This document shows, piece by piece, positions 10,476 through 23,000 of a stretch of 64,000 nt of DNA (position 1 is the first letter of the stretch; every line of letters begins with the position of its first letter). The stretch spans positions 42,059,368-42,123,367 of the forward strand of contig CM055103.1 in NCBI GenBank assembly GCA_029204225.1. Reading direction: 5' to 3'. Made by a program: the position numbers and the translations under genes. The DNA is from Diphasiastrum complanatum. Lineage: Eukaryota > Streptophyta > Lycopodiopsida > Lycopodiales > Lycopodiaceae. The notes under the pieces were generated by a model. The model saw only the letters and a list, made by a program, of their open reading frames with translations. It searched no databases and had not been told where the DNA came from.

Positions 10476-11384
10476 CTATTGTGGGAGGTCGAAAAATCTC
10501 GGTTTCCCGTCAATAAAAACAACCCTTTGCCCTTTCTCTTTCGCTTCAAGGATAATCTTTTTTCTTGCCAACCATTGAGTATTTGTTAAGTCATCATCCA
10601 TATAAATGAAAGTACCTTTAAGCTTTGCCCTAAGCCGAAGGGCAGCATTGCGTTGTGAAAGCGAGCGGAACTTGATAAACAAAACATTGTCATCAAATTT
10701 ACTGCGCCAAGCAGTATCAAAACCGTCAGCCACATGAGATAACTTGGAAATGAGCAAATCCGTAGCTTCTTCCAACGGTTTTCCACCATTGGCAATGCCT
10801 CTTACTCTAATGTTAAAGGCTTTTTTGGCCCTTCTGGCTTGTTCACCCAAAACTGTCTCCAAATCGTTTTCCTTCGGAAAAGATGAAATCTGAGAGTGAT
10901 TACCTTGCTTAAGGATCGATGTCGTTTCTTCAACCTGTTTTGCGAGTGATGAGAGTTTGCTGCCCATATCATCCGGTTTGAAGAGTGCTGCCCACGTTTT
11001 CGTCTCCTCGACTTGTTTCTCCAAGCTATTGATCTTGTTGGAAGTCTCCTCCAAGGCACTTTTTTCTGCAATTCGTTGCTTAAGATATATATTTTCTTGC
11101 TCAAGCTGCTCCACACGTTCCGTGACACCAAAAAGATCCTTAGCTAACTTGCTATTTTCAGCTTCAAAGAGGTGTAGTTGTTTCTTAAGTCCAAGAATTT
11201 CTTGCCGGATAAAACTAAGATCATAAGCAAAAAGACTTTCGGTAGGTTTGGAAGGAGTGTAGTCAATGGCAGCCATGTTGATAGTTTCTGTCACCGAAGA
11301 CGGCTCCTCCATCACTACCGGTGATGGGGGGGTGTCCAACAGGGAGGGGGGTGTAAGAACACCCTCCTTTTTCTTAGGTGCCAT
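10476..11384 (-). CDS. LINE ORF1 (RNA-binding, coiled coil)
   Basis: 302-residue intact frame starting MAPKKKEG; this Met is preferred because upstream in-frame codons only translate the CT-rich leader. After a Pro/Ser-rich N-terminus there is a long coiled coil (about residues 60-160, heptad-like LKKQLHLFEAENSKL, VEQLEQENIYLKQRI). A basic module follows (QARRAKKAFNIRVRGI, ISKLSHVADGF, VLFIKFRSLSQRNAALRLR, KPRFFDL) that resembles the RRM plus C-terminal domain of L1-type ORF1 proteins. Such proteins trimerise and bind element RNA. It lies 48 bp upstream of ORF2 and is undamaged. Confidence 0.8.
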   Translation of the reverse strand: MAPKKKEGVLTPPSLLDTPPSPVVMEEPSSVTETINMAAIDYTPSKPTESLFAYDLSFIRQEILGLKKQLHLFEAENSKLAKDLFGVTERVEQLEQENIYLKQRIAEKSALEETSNKINSLEKQVEETKTWAALFKPDDMGSKLSSLAKQVEETTSILKQGNHSQISSFPKENDLETVLGEQARRAKKAFNIRVRGIANGGKPLEEATDLLISKLSHVADGFDTAWRSKFDDNVLFIKFRSLSQRNAALRLRAKLKGTFIYMDDDLTNTQWLARKKIILEAKEKGQRVVFIDGKPRFFDLPQ

Positions 11385-11534
11385 AGGAGGCGGTAAGCAG
11401 ATGGAGGACCAGCGCAGGGCAGCGTAGGGCAGGTGCGAGAGAGAGAGAGAGAGGCAAGCAAAAAGGAGAGAGGGAGAGAGAGATATGGGAAGTGTAAGGA
11501 TCACCAAGTGAAGATCCTCTAAATCCTGTTGCAT

Positions 11535-12418
11535 GCACTAAAAGGACTACTATGGAGCCAAACCACCCAACCAATTGGAAGTCAAGCAAACCCCAATCAG
11601 CTTGTCCCCCGAGCCACGATGACTGAATATAAGAAAGGAGAGGATCCCGACAATTAGAAACTGAAACCAGGTTCTGGAGGTGGGCGAGTTCCTACATGTT
11701 ATATAGACTCCAAAAGCCTAGGAATATTCCATATAGGATGCCAATTCTCTACGAGTTGCTTTTGATCTCTTTTACATGCACTATAAGCAGTCAATCACCG
11801 TGCACTAGCTCCATATGTCTTATTTAGAGCATCTGGGCCCGCACAAGGTTATTAATTACATTTTTGGCCTAGTCCGGAATGGCGAGGCATAACTATTAAA
11901 CTCGTACATTGGAGTACCGAATATCCAAGTCTAGGATTATGCCGAATCTTATATACAAGACGTGGATGTAATAGGAAGGGTGGTAAGAGAGAGTGAGGGA
12001 GTAAGATGGGAAAAGAGAAATAGAGATATGAGAGAAAGATAGTAGGAATATGAGAGTGTGAGGGGGAGATGGCAAGAGAAGTTTGAGAAAAACTGAGAGG
12101 GAGAGAGGTGAGGTAAATAGGGAGAGAGAGATAGAGGTGAAAGAGAGGTAGAGAGAGGAATTTATTTCCCCAAATGAGAAATTGAGAGAGAGTCCTTGTC
12201 ATCATCCATTTAGTGCCCAAGCTCCACAAACTCCATTGGTGCCACTCCAAGCTCCAAGAGAGTAGATCCAAGTTCTCTCATGCAAAAGATCTTCACAAGC
12301 AAACAAAAAATAAAACAAAAGGGGATAATGGGCCTCGGGGGTGGTGTACTTCCCCTCTATTTTGGAAAAGGGAAAACTTATCCATGGTGGCAAGGAGTGA
12401 ATGAGGTGTGATGGGGAA
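11535..12418. other. Non-coding, GA-rich region
   Basis: No credible ORF. Around 11960-12190 the plus strand is strongly purine-rich (irregular GA/GAGA), which creates Ser/Leu-rich shadow ORFs on the minus strand. Confidence 0.55.
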
Positions 12419-12560
12419 GTGGGACAAGTCACCATGCAAATGAATGAAGGTGGAGATGAGTGGGACAAGTCACTATGCCAAGTGAGTGAGTTGTGGATGT
12501 GACGTGGGACAAATCACCTTACAAGGGATTGAAGTGGAACAAATCACCATGCAACGAAAA
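12419..12560 (+). repeat. Degenerate tandem repeat, GTGGGACAAGTCAC unit
   Basis: Four copies of GTGG(G/A)ACAA(G/A)TCACC/T at roughly 30-45-bp spacing, separated by variable purine-rich spacers. Irregular spacing indicates an old array. Confidence 0.6.
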
Positions 12561-13787
12561 ATAACTTAATTAGTTATGCATGTCATGTAGAAACCTTTGC
12601 ATTTTGACACCTAATGCAATCCTAAGCATTTAGGCTTAAACTTGAATTTCATATGGTTTTGAATTCTTATTTATGGTGTACCATTCTTCCCCATGAAGGG
12701 AATTCTTTTCCTAGGAGTATGTATGACATACCATCTTATTAATTGCATAATGGCAAGTCTTATCGAGCTTGCACACCTTGTGGCAAGGCTTGCGAGACTG
12801 CCATACTGTGGGTGATGTACCAAGGGTTGATTAGTCCCCTAATGGTTCATCAATTATCGTTGCCATAAGACTGTTCTTGTGGTCACAAGGACTGTTTTCC
12901 TTTGGTCACAATGACCATGCTTCTTTGGAATCTTAAACTATTCTTGAGTTCTTATTATTTGGCCATGGCTTCTCATCTTAGGCACTTGTGAGTAATTGCA
13001 CATCATATATCATGGTTAGCTTTTAACCCATAATCTTATAAGCAAAGCACTATCCATTGGATCAATGTTATGCTGTCAAATGGGTTGGGGTCTAGAGAAC
13101 TAGTATTGGAATTCGACATCTCTAGATAATACATGGGTTATGGTGGTATGGGGCATCATGGCTAGGGAGTCAAGGAATGGACTTGATAGTGTGTTAGTTT
13201 GATGGATAGGGTGGTTAGTTTGATGTTCTCATTACTAGTGTTGCTTACATGGGTTTACATTAGCTTGGATTTTAGAGGGCTATAATATGCACCAAGGATC
13301 AACAATCTATATTGTCAATTCAATCACATGATTTGGGAGTTGTAGTTCGTTAATAATTTTTTTTTCATTGAGATTTATGGCAATCATTGGTTATTTGACT
13401 ATTATTGGGCCTCTGGAGGTGAGGTGCATGCCTTGTTTTTAGTTTGAACCCTCAAAAGTCTACAAATAGGCCCTAGGACAGATTATTAGTTGCTGATTGA
13501 ACAAAGAATATCTTAGATTAGTTAGATTAGTTTAGTTGGCCTAGGCTTAGATACAACATATTACTATTGGAGATCATTGCTCCATCATTGATTTATTATT
13601 ATTATTATATAGCGATTGATGTAGGCATTTGTAGTCTTCTTACTATTAGTGTTTTGGTATAACATAGTTTGTTTTACTGTTATAGGAGTCACATTTTCCC
13701 TTATTTGCTTCTCTTTCATATTTGTGCTAGTTAATGTGTAGATAGCAATCTTCCACCTCTTGTTTAACTTCTAGAAATTCAAGCACA
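12561..13787. other. Upstream flank or intron of the acidic-tail gene
   Basis: AT-rich with no ORF or retroelement motif recognised. Because the first exon found at 13891 is internal (phase 0, no ATG), the 5' exons of that gene should lie here or further upstream, but I could not identify them. Confidence 0.4.
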
Positions 13788-13919
13788 TGTTGAATGTTGC
13801 TTTTCTCCAACACGCTTTTGTTTTAGGTTGGCAAGGTCATCAAGCAAGCAAATACTGAATGTCGCATTTTTCCAACACACTTTATTGTAGGTTTGGAAGG
13901 TGCATGAAGCAGAGCAAAT
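13788..13919 (+). repeat. Tandem duplication containing a splice acceptor
   Basis: Two adjacent copies of about 60 bp (near 13788-13850 and 13857-13919) share TT(C/T)TCCAACAC, a T-rich tract, TAGGTT(T/-)GG(C/A)AAGGT and CAT(C/G)AAGCA. Each contains its own pyrimidine tract plus TAG acceptor. Only the second gives an open frame into the exon; the first reads into a stop. Confidence 0.65.
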
Positions 13920-14079
13920 GACATTGGATGCAGAGGAGAATCCTGAAGAAAATTACGATTTGGATGATGACATTTTTAAACAAGGGAATGAAGACGAAGA
14001 TGACGATGAAATTGAAAGAACAGATTGTGTATGGACCAAAGAAACAATTAATGGCTATGATTTTCCAAAGCTTGTATTG
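13891..14079 (+). CDS. Exon A of the acidic-tail gene
   Basis: The acceptor TTTATTGTAG and donor G|GTAAAT bracket 63 codons in phase 0. The frame is open upstream of the acceptor only by the few codons shown (VWKVHEAEQM). Confidence 0.7.
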
Positions 14080-17000
14080 GTAAATGATTTTGATCACCAT
14101 TGATCGGAATGTTTTCCTTTTCTATGTACAAATCTATGAGCATTTTATTTTTTACAAAATTTTTGGCATGCCTCAAAGAAGTGACTTAATTTTTATATGG
14201 TTAGATTTCAATTTTTGTTCATCTAGTAGATTTTGTTGCTATCTTATTAACTAGCAATTGGATTTCATTATGAACACAGAAAGTGGATGAAAAGGATCTA
14301 GATCTTGAAACTGCTCGTGCGGAAAGACAGGTAATATAATCTGATTTGTACCGCCACTATTTCTTCAATGCATTTACATAACATCAAATGCACAAAAACA
14401 TTGATTTTGGATGCATATTATGTGTGTGTGTGTGTGAATGAGAGAGAGAGAAAGAAAGAAAGAAAAGAAAGGAAGTTGCCAAAAGGCATATAAGACTAGT
14501 AAATGTATATGTCAAGTATGTGGTAACAATGGGAGCGTCTGAAACGTCTCCGAAAGAGTAATGAAAGAAACAACATATCTAAATACTATGAACTGAAATA
14601 AATGAGATGAAATATATAGGAGCATAAGTGCTACTAAATGTTAGAAATGAGGTATATCACTGTCATCATGTCTTGTTGTTGCTATAGAAGGATGTGATAC
14701 AAGCTGCAACATGAGGTAACTCTGGTGACCGCTGATGTCGTCTCAGAGGATGAGATGTGTCTCCTCATGATAGGTCTCATACAACATGACTATGAGTAGT
14801 GCGCTGCCTCTGATCTCGATGAATAGGTGCCGTCATCATCATCATCATCATCATCACTAGACTTTGGGTCCTGTCATGGAGAAACAGGGAATTTGAGACT
14901 GAAATCTAAGATGACTCTACTGAGCTATTTGACATGGATCTCGTTGTAATTGGAACATATCTCGTATCATAAGTACAACGCAGAGGGAGTCCTCATTTGC
15001 TATGAACGATCGTAGTGTGGTGGGCGTGCCGGAAAATAGGCAATATTATCTCCCTCGAATCATAGTATACAAGGCACTTGGAGATAAAATGCTCCTCAGG
15101 CTCTACCTCACCCAAAGAGCATAGCTGGCAGATCTGCTCCTCTCGGAATATGATGGACTCTTCTAGTCTCAATAGCCAATTGATGTGATGATGTGTGGAG
15201 TTGGCCTAATGTGAATTTGAGGCTGTGTGATAATCCCGAGTCCAAATACTGTGGCAAAACTGGGAACCCTGCTATGTCTAGCTCAATGAAATGAGTCTGC
15301 TGATAATAGTCGGGCTTAAGCCCCAGTTGCTATCTCCATGTACGATCAAGATATGCTCTATATAAAAAGCGTCTAATATATTGGTGAGTACGTGAGGGAA
15401 GGTCTGTCTAGAGATACCAAATGACTCAAGGAGGAGGTGGGACGCATGAGAAAACCATGACATGCTATAGCCTTGACCATGAAGAGAACGTGAAGAAGCA
15501 AGTGCTATTTGTGTATTATCTCAAGATCACAGACTACCACGTTAGCTTGTAGGATTTAGGCAATGCCCTCTGTTCCACACGAGATCCTCCTTTCCCGAGT
15601 TTGTTGTCCCACCTATACATATAGATGCAACTTTCTAGCTTATTGCATATAATCAGAGAGTTCAGGCACCTCTAGATACATAGGGGAGTGTAAGACTGGT
15701 ACACCATGTCTCTTCTGTATATAAGTTGTAGGGGTGAAAATGGTATCAAAAAGTCTACACTTACACTGAGCATCCCAAACGGACTTCCGGAAGCAAAACC
15801 GTTCTAGCTGAACAAGGGAGGCATGTCCCGTCTCAAGTTAAGTGGTAGTTGCCCGTCGCATGCTAAACGTAGGACCAGAGAAAAGTATCCCCAAGTTAGT
15901 GTTTGAAGAGACTACCTCTAGGAGCTGTGTGGGGTCACCATTTTTGTGAATAGGGTGGATGATGTTGGTGCTCCAGGATGATGGGAAGGTAGACAACTAA
16001 GGAATTGAGGAGATTGGCTAGTGTGGGAGCAAGTAAGTCGGTAGCATGAGTCAGGAGTTCGGATTCAAGGTCCTCGATATCTCTAGCCTTATGGGTGTTC
16101 ATTCTCTCGATGGCCGTATGGACTACATCAGAGATGAAGAAGGTGAACTTAGATGGTCGGGGAGAGATAGAGATGGGTGAGTCAGTGAGTATGGTATATA
16201 GGCTAGTAGCATAGTCGGCCCATATGTGGAGGTCGTAAGGTGGTGGGCCATGAGGGAGAAACTCACGCCAGAAAGCGCCCGAGGAAGAGCTGAAAAGAAG
16301 ATCAACAAGATGTTTTCCTTTGGAGTCATCATAGGAACGCTTTTTACCGAGGAACAGCTCAGGATCAACATTGTGGCGACGAAGGGAACATCTCGGCCGC
16401 GTCATCAGAAACCAAGCAATATGGAACAACCAGGAATGCCAAGGAACCAGAAGAAGATCAAGCAGCAACTAGGAATGCCAAGGTATCCGTAATGCCCAAG
16501 CTAGTAGAGGATCAGCCCAAAAGCAGGGACATCATACCAAGGTATCCAAAAAGCCCGAGAAGGTAGGACTGCATTAGCAATGGGAAGCCAATAAGGAAAC
16601 TGGAAAAGAGATGGACACTCATTGCGAATAGCCGCATCATACATGTAACCATCAACCATATGTGCAAGGTGCCCCAAGAAAAGATAGCAGCATCGGAAGA
16701 CCGGCACCAAGGAGTAGGAACATAAGCAGGATGACAAGCACGCTATAATAGCATGGAAAGACAAGCAATATGCCAGGAAACATGCAACATACAGAGATCA
16801 TCCTAACAAAGGATAGCTAAAATGGAGAAATGTGCACCAGCATGGTCAAAAGCCCAAGGTATCCATAAGGCCCATAAATGAGAAGTAGCAATGGCACACG
16901 GTACCCTCAAGGCCCATATCACGAGAAGAGCAGCATGCCAAAAGTTCCAGAAGGTCCAAGAAATCAATGCATCATATTAAAAGACATGATGCATGAAAAT

Positions 17001-20000
17001 AGTAGCAACAAATCTAGAAATAGTAGAGGCCCCAACTGAAAAAATGTAGCCGAAAAACTCATCCAGACAGACCTCATATGGACATACCAATCCATCATAG
17101 GATACACCAAAAACGGATGGAGAATTGGATGACCCACTGAAACTGGCCGCAAGTGTAATCCCAAAGTACACACCAGGCGCACAAGTGAGGAATAGAAGAA
17201 ATGCACTGGAACGAGGAACATGATCCGCAACATCAATAGCAAGCATCAGAGCAATATCCACGTGTATCTGGGAATGAGTATCAAAGCACATATGAGCAAC
17301 ACTGAAGTATATGGCGGCAACATCCCCAAAAACTATCCAAGAGAGGAGAAGGAACTCTCTCAAGGTACTCTGATGGTCTTGGAACACAAGAACAAAGTGG
17401 CAACTCAGCATCCGAGACCAAGCGATATGGAGCAACCCGAAATGACGGGGAACCTGAAGATCACTCGGACAAACAGTAGCTGGAACAGAGGCAATAACCC
17501 AAGCCATCAGGATATGCCAAGCCTGACAATGAGCAACAATCCAAGGAATAGATAGAGAGCCACATGCATAATCATAGAGATATCCGCACCTTAGGCGATC
17601 AGTAATATGGAAAAACCAGCACCAATCAATAGGTCCAAATGAAAACCAAGCTATAAGTAATACTAGGAATGCCATATATCCATATCTGAAAATGAAGCAG
17701 TCTTATGAGCAATAGGTCCAAATGAAATCCAAGCGATACATAATAAGCAGGAATGCTAAATATCAAGAGGTAAAAAGGAATCAGTCGCATGAAAAACCTC
17801 TAATGCATAAAAAGCCCAAAAGTGTATACCATCGGCATGGATTGCAGCAAACCTATATGTAGAAACACAAGGAGACTGAAGGATGCCCGTATACTCATCT
17901 AGAAAGATCCCAGCATATAAATACCCTAGATAAGTAATAGTGACCATCTAGCAAATATCCTCAGATGGAAAATGTGTAACGGTAAGGGCCAAAGGCGCAT
18001 GAATCATGTCAAGAATCGTAGAAATATCGTGAGGCAGATCACAAACCTCAAGCAGAGATCCATGGAGTAAAGCGAAAGAAGATATGACTTGATCACCAAT
18101 AGCGAGGGAACCATCAAACGTGGACCCGTGAAGAACCCCATCAAAATCAGCAGGAACATCGGCCATAACGGACTCAAGAGATGGAGATATAGAGACCAAT
18201 GGAGAAGATACTGCACCAACCATTGAACCAGGAGGGCTATCTGAGGTATGTGCAAAAGCAATAGTAGAAATACCACCAAGGTATACGGCTTCAATATCAA
18301 TGAAACCAGGAATGACCACTAAATACGATATCAATGAATCAAGGCATATAGGCGCAAGGCACGCAGCAACAACCTGTAAATCCGGAGCAGCATCAACCTG
18401 AAGAAGAGGACCCACAGATGGTGAAAGTGAAGCAGCAACTGATGTACTCTGAATGGAAAGAAGAGCTGCATCGTGAGCCTTTGGCAGGCTACGCATAAAC
18501 TGCTTCCCGGTAACCAACTGATAGTCACCCTAGGAATCAATACCAACCAGTGAATGATGTTGACCAACATGAGTAAAGGAAAGTGTCTGCTGAGAGAGAT
18601 CCACAACAACAATACCAAGTTAAGAGAATCAGTTTGCACCAAAAATAATGTCATAGCGCTCCAAAGGAATGATGTAGAAATCTGCCTGACCAGAAAAATC
18701 ATCAATGCGATAATCCAGGCCCTGAAACATCTGAGAACTGGGAAAAGAATGGGAACGAGCAACCTCAACACTGAGAGGTTGGGAAGCAGAAACAGGTGTA
18801 GCACGAATCTTGGTGGAAATGTAACTGCTAATAAATGAATGTGTACTGCCTGTATCCACTAAAGAAATATACTCTCGCCCCACATCTAGAATAATATGAT
18901 TTACAAATGGAACAACATACGTAGGCATAATAACAGAAGCATCAATTGATAAGTTTTGGCCTAAATGTGCATCTAGAAGAACCGCGTACTCATCTAGACG
19001 AGTATCAGCAAAATAAGCTAGTGATTACACAATAGGACCATCATGAAATGTATAACCATATGCCATATGGAGATCTACTCGAGTAGCCAAAGCATCTGAA
19101 AGAGCAACCGTAGACCCATGAATAATATCGAAATAAGGAGCATCGACAACATCTATAGCATGGCGCTCAGGAACATGAGTAGCATCAAAGTACTCAACAA
19201 CAATATCAAAGCATGCAACATCGGCAATAGTAGCAAGGCATACTATATCAGTATCAAAGCATGGAACAATATCATAGCATGCAACATCGGTAGCACCATC
19301 AAAGCATGCAACGACATCATCAATAGTATCATAGTATCAAGGACCATATCAGCCACAACCTGTATATGTGAATCAGCATCAGTAGGAACCTGTATATGTG
19401 ACTTTGACTCACTATGGGATACAATGACGAGCTCAGGTAGATCAATAATTATCTCAAGTAAATCAGGCAACTCGCTCACATTGTGTGATATAGAATCATC
19501 CTCATGTGTATCACTAGCAATGTGTGAATCAACCTCATGTGAATCGCTAGAAATGTGTGACTCTATCTTTATTTGTCCTGCACAAGAAAATGGAACCTCG
19601 CATATGGAAGAATGCCCACGAGAGGAATCGGAAGGAGTAGAACTCTCAAGACCTATAATACCACTTGTAAGAGTGACAAGAGGAACAATTACAGAATTAT
19701 CATCGAAAAATATAAGAAGGCGAAGTACTGGGAGAAAGTCATGCCACTTAGAGATAGGCGAATGAGAATGGACATAGTCAAACCACTTCGACCTAGCAGA
19801 ACCCTTTAAGAGAAAATTGCATCAAGAATCTTATTAGGACCTGGACAAGTTGGCCGAGAAGTATCAAAGTAATACTGAAGATGCGTGAGCCATTTGTGAA
19901 CATATGTTCAGATGGTATATCACTATTGAAAACAAAAAGATAATCTAAAGGGCATAGAGACCGAAAATCAGAAGTCATGATAAAAAATAATATTAAAAGT

Positions 20001-23000
20001 ATCGGAAAAGAATTTGTAACCAATGGATCCATATAATTTGGGTGGTTTTTATTTTTATTTTTTATAATGGAGCGTAGAAAACGAAGAAAAAGTGAAAAAC
20101 AAAATCGACGATGAAAATGAATTATGGAAAAGGTCCCCACTCTGCAGTAATATGTCCAAATGTCCAAATAATGAATAATAAGGCCCAAGGCCAACCATAA
20201 AGTCTAAGTGTCAATAATGAATAAAAAAGGGCCCAAGGCCTGCTTATGCATAAAGTAAAGTAAATGTAAATGGACGTGGCGAATGTAATGAGCTGAGTCC
20301 ATAACTTTATCTACATAAACTTGAGTAGGACCTTATCTTTATTTGCTGATTCTTTTTTTATATTTTTTTTCTCTCAATTTTTCTCCCGGCTGAAAGGATA
20401 CTTTGATATCTTCTTTTTGTAATCCCATCTTGTGAAACTCTGCCGAACTAGGTTCACCCTTTTAGGGAAACGCTTCAAAGATCAAGTTTGAGGATCTTTT
20501 GAGAAAGTCTTGTTCGTCTTTCACAGGAGTTGATGCCTCTTTAGGAAGGGAAGCAATATTGATATCAAGCATAGAGACTCTCACCTTATTTGCCCAAATT
20601 GAAATTTTTTTCTTTGTGCTTAGACGCTTTTGATTCAAGTTTTTCCAATTTGTTTTAGCTTTTCTTGCTGTCCACATTGGTTGTCTTCTCACGTTCTAAC
20701 CTGTTTAGGCGGTCTTTATTAGCAATTTCAAAATTTGATTGAAGTTGACCCAAATGCAATTGGATCCTTTTCTGTTCAATTTGGTTAGATGTTCCTTCTC
20801 CAGTTTGGCGAGGTGCTCATTTCGTTCCAATTCTTCCATCTTTTCTAGCTTAGAGGTACCTTTAACTGCAGGTTCATTCATGGCCGTTCGGTGCTCACTA
20901 GTGTTGGCATAGAAATGTCTAATTAGGTAGAGAATGAGAGATGCTGCACTAGAAAGAAGAGACTGAAGCAGTAATGTAATGTCTGCAAGTAGAAACAGAA
21001 TTGAGCAAGCAGCTTGAGACACATGAAATGAAGATGAATGTTTTCTATGATGTTGATGCAAAGTGGTGCCAGCCAGTCAATTCATAGAAGTCAATTGACT
21101 GGCTGGCACCACTTAGCATCAACAAATTGCTAAGTCATGCTTATTAACTTCTTTGCCAAATTTGGCACTTGAGAAAAGTTTTGAAGCTTAATGTAGTGTT
21201 CTACTTAGTTTTATTGCATTTTAATGATTGTGAGGTTATTGGAAGAGAAATTGTTGCGGCTGTTTATCTAGTGATTATTGAAGTGAGGTGTACAAATCTA
21301 TAACTAGTTTGAAAAATATTTAGCTTTGTTACATGAGGTAGCCTGTTGCTCCATGAACCTCTCTTACTTTCAACTATTTAGAGTCATAGCTCCTTCATTG
21401 ATTCGTCCATAGCAATCTTGAGTGCATTTTGCCACTTAGTTTATGAGGTAACCATCTCACTGTAGAATGTGCCCAGATTGAGAGTGTTGGATATTTCTTT
21501 AGTACTACTTGTCTTGTGTCAGACTATCAAGAAAATGTGGGAAGAGGCAAATGCCAGAGGAGAAAAATTTGTGGTGCCAAGATTACGAAAAGAAATATGG
21601 ATGGATGAGTTGAATGACATGCATAGGAGGCGAGCAAGAGCGGAGCTAGCTGCTCATCAGCATGACATTATATGGTTGAACTCATGAAATCTTCTCCAAT
21701 TGCACTCTCTACTTTCTTTGCAGCTATTTTGCTTGCAATATTTCTGTTTCATGTGTCACTTATGAAAGAGAAGATATGTATTCTTTTTCTCACTTCTATA
21801 CAAAACAAGGGTACCATACAAGTGGCCTAAGCGTTTGGAAGTGTAAGATTTTTTCATTTTGTAATGTTTAGAACGCAACGTATTTGTATCTATATTATGT
21901 ATGATTCTCTTTTTTTTTTGAAAAATGATCAGGATTGCAAACGCCAAAATGATGACTTGGTTTAAGCATGGAGATCCTGGACCATATTCAATGTGTATAA
22001 ATCCATGCACGCTTACAGAAGATGTTCATTAAGGCAGCTATTGAACAAAACCTAGTAGAAGAATGGAGGGTTTTTCCAAAAAAGTTTACATGCAAAGAGC
22101 GCTGCAAGGAAATACATAAACAATGCTAACTCGATGAAAGTTCTCTGGACCACACAGAACTCCGAAATTTCAAAATGCTGTAAACTATGTGTTTAAAAAC
22201 TGCAATGCTTACACAATTTTTTGGATCCCAAAAATGATAAGTGGCATTTCCTCTACCATTTACAAAGTTGAAGCTGAACTGCTCACATGAGATCGCATAA
22301 GAAACTTTGTTCTTTGCAATGTTCACCCCTAAACCCCATCTAAGACGTAAGGCATGGAGACAGTCCAACTACCTCTATAGACACTCTCTAGTCGAGGAGA
22401 CTAGAACCATATCATCTGCATATAGAAGGATGGCAGTCAATATCTCACCCAATTTGCATCCTGTGCCGCCACACTGCTCGATGACCCGCTCCAGCTCATC
22501 TATATATAGGCCAAAAAGTGTAGGTGATAGAGAGCGCCCCTGCTTCACTTCAATGGTGCTCAAGGTCTGCTCAGAAATGCCTTGATCAGCAGATCGGAAA
22601 CATCCCAGAACTCTCTCATACAGTGCCATGACTACCAGGATAGTGTCTATGGAGAAATCCAAGTCCTGTAATCTCTAGATGAGTAAGGCGGGTGGAACAA
22701 AGTCAAAGGCGTTCCTGAAATCCATAAAGCAGAAATAGACCCACTCTCTCCTATGTAAGAGCACGAAGTGTAAAGATATGATCTGTAGTAGAATATCGGG
22801 CCTTGAACCCTACCTGATCCATAGCATATAATCTCCTAGATTGTGCCTCAATACTCACTACTGACTGGAGAATGTTACCATATAACTTTGCTATAACATG
22901 TCCAATCATAATGGTGTGATAATTACTAGGATTCATGGGGTCACCATTTTTATGGATGGGATGAATGATATTGGTGGAACAAAGTCAAAGGCGTTCCTGA

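Larger units (their letters stand above)
6691..11530 (-). mobile_element. Near full-length LINE (non-LTR retrotransposon)
   Basis: A minus-strand LINE with ORF1 (10476-11384), a 48-bp gap, and ORF2 (6925-10427). A 3' untranslated region follows that ends in a trinucleotide tail: (ATT)n at 6691-6712 on the plus strand, so (AAT)n/(TAA)n on the element strand. The 5' end is not sharply visible; a GA-rich stretch at about 11440-11480 precedes ORF1. It transposes in principle by target-primed reverse transcription. Two related but more decayed copies lie at about 14.47-16.37 kb and 22.13-23.37 kb in the same orientation. Confidence 0.85.

Noticed and set aside
14831-14856. (ATC)n run as a coding His/Asp repeat
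   Set aside because: Lies within the decayed LINE 3' region inside the intron; too short and out of any supported frame.
16977-17675. 232-codon hydrophobic ORF resembling a membrane protein
   Set aside because: Comes from a degenerate purine/AC-rich repeat array; the W/H/F-rich peptide repeats mirror DNA repeats and no topology or family motif is evident.
19118-19765. 215-codon plus-strand ORF rich in Ile, Asn, Ser and Cys
   Set aside because: Antisense shadow of the gag-protease spacer; the minus strand carries the gag and protease motifs.
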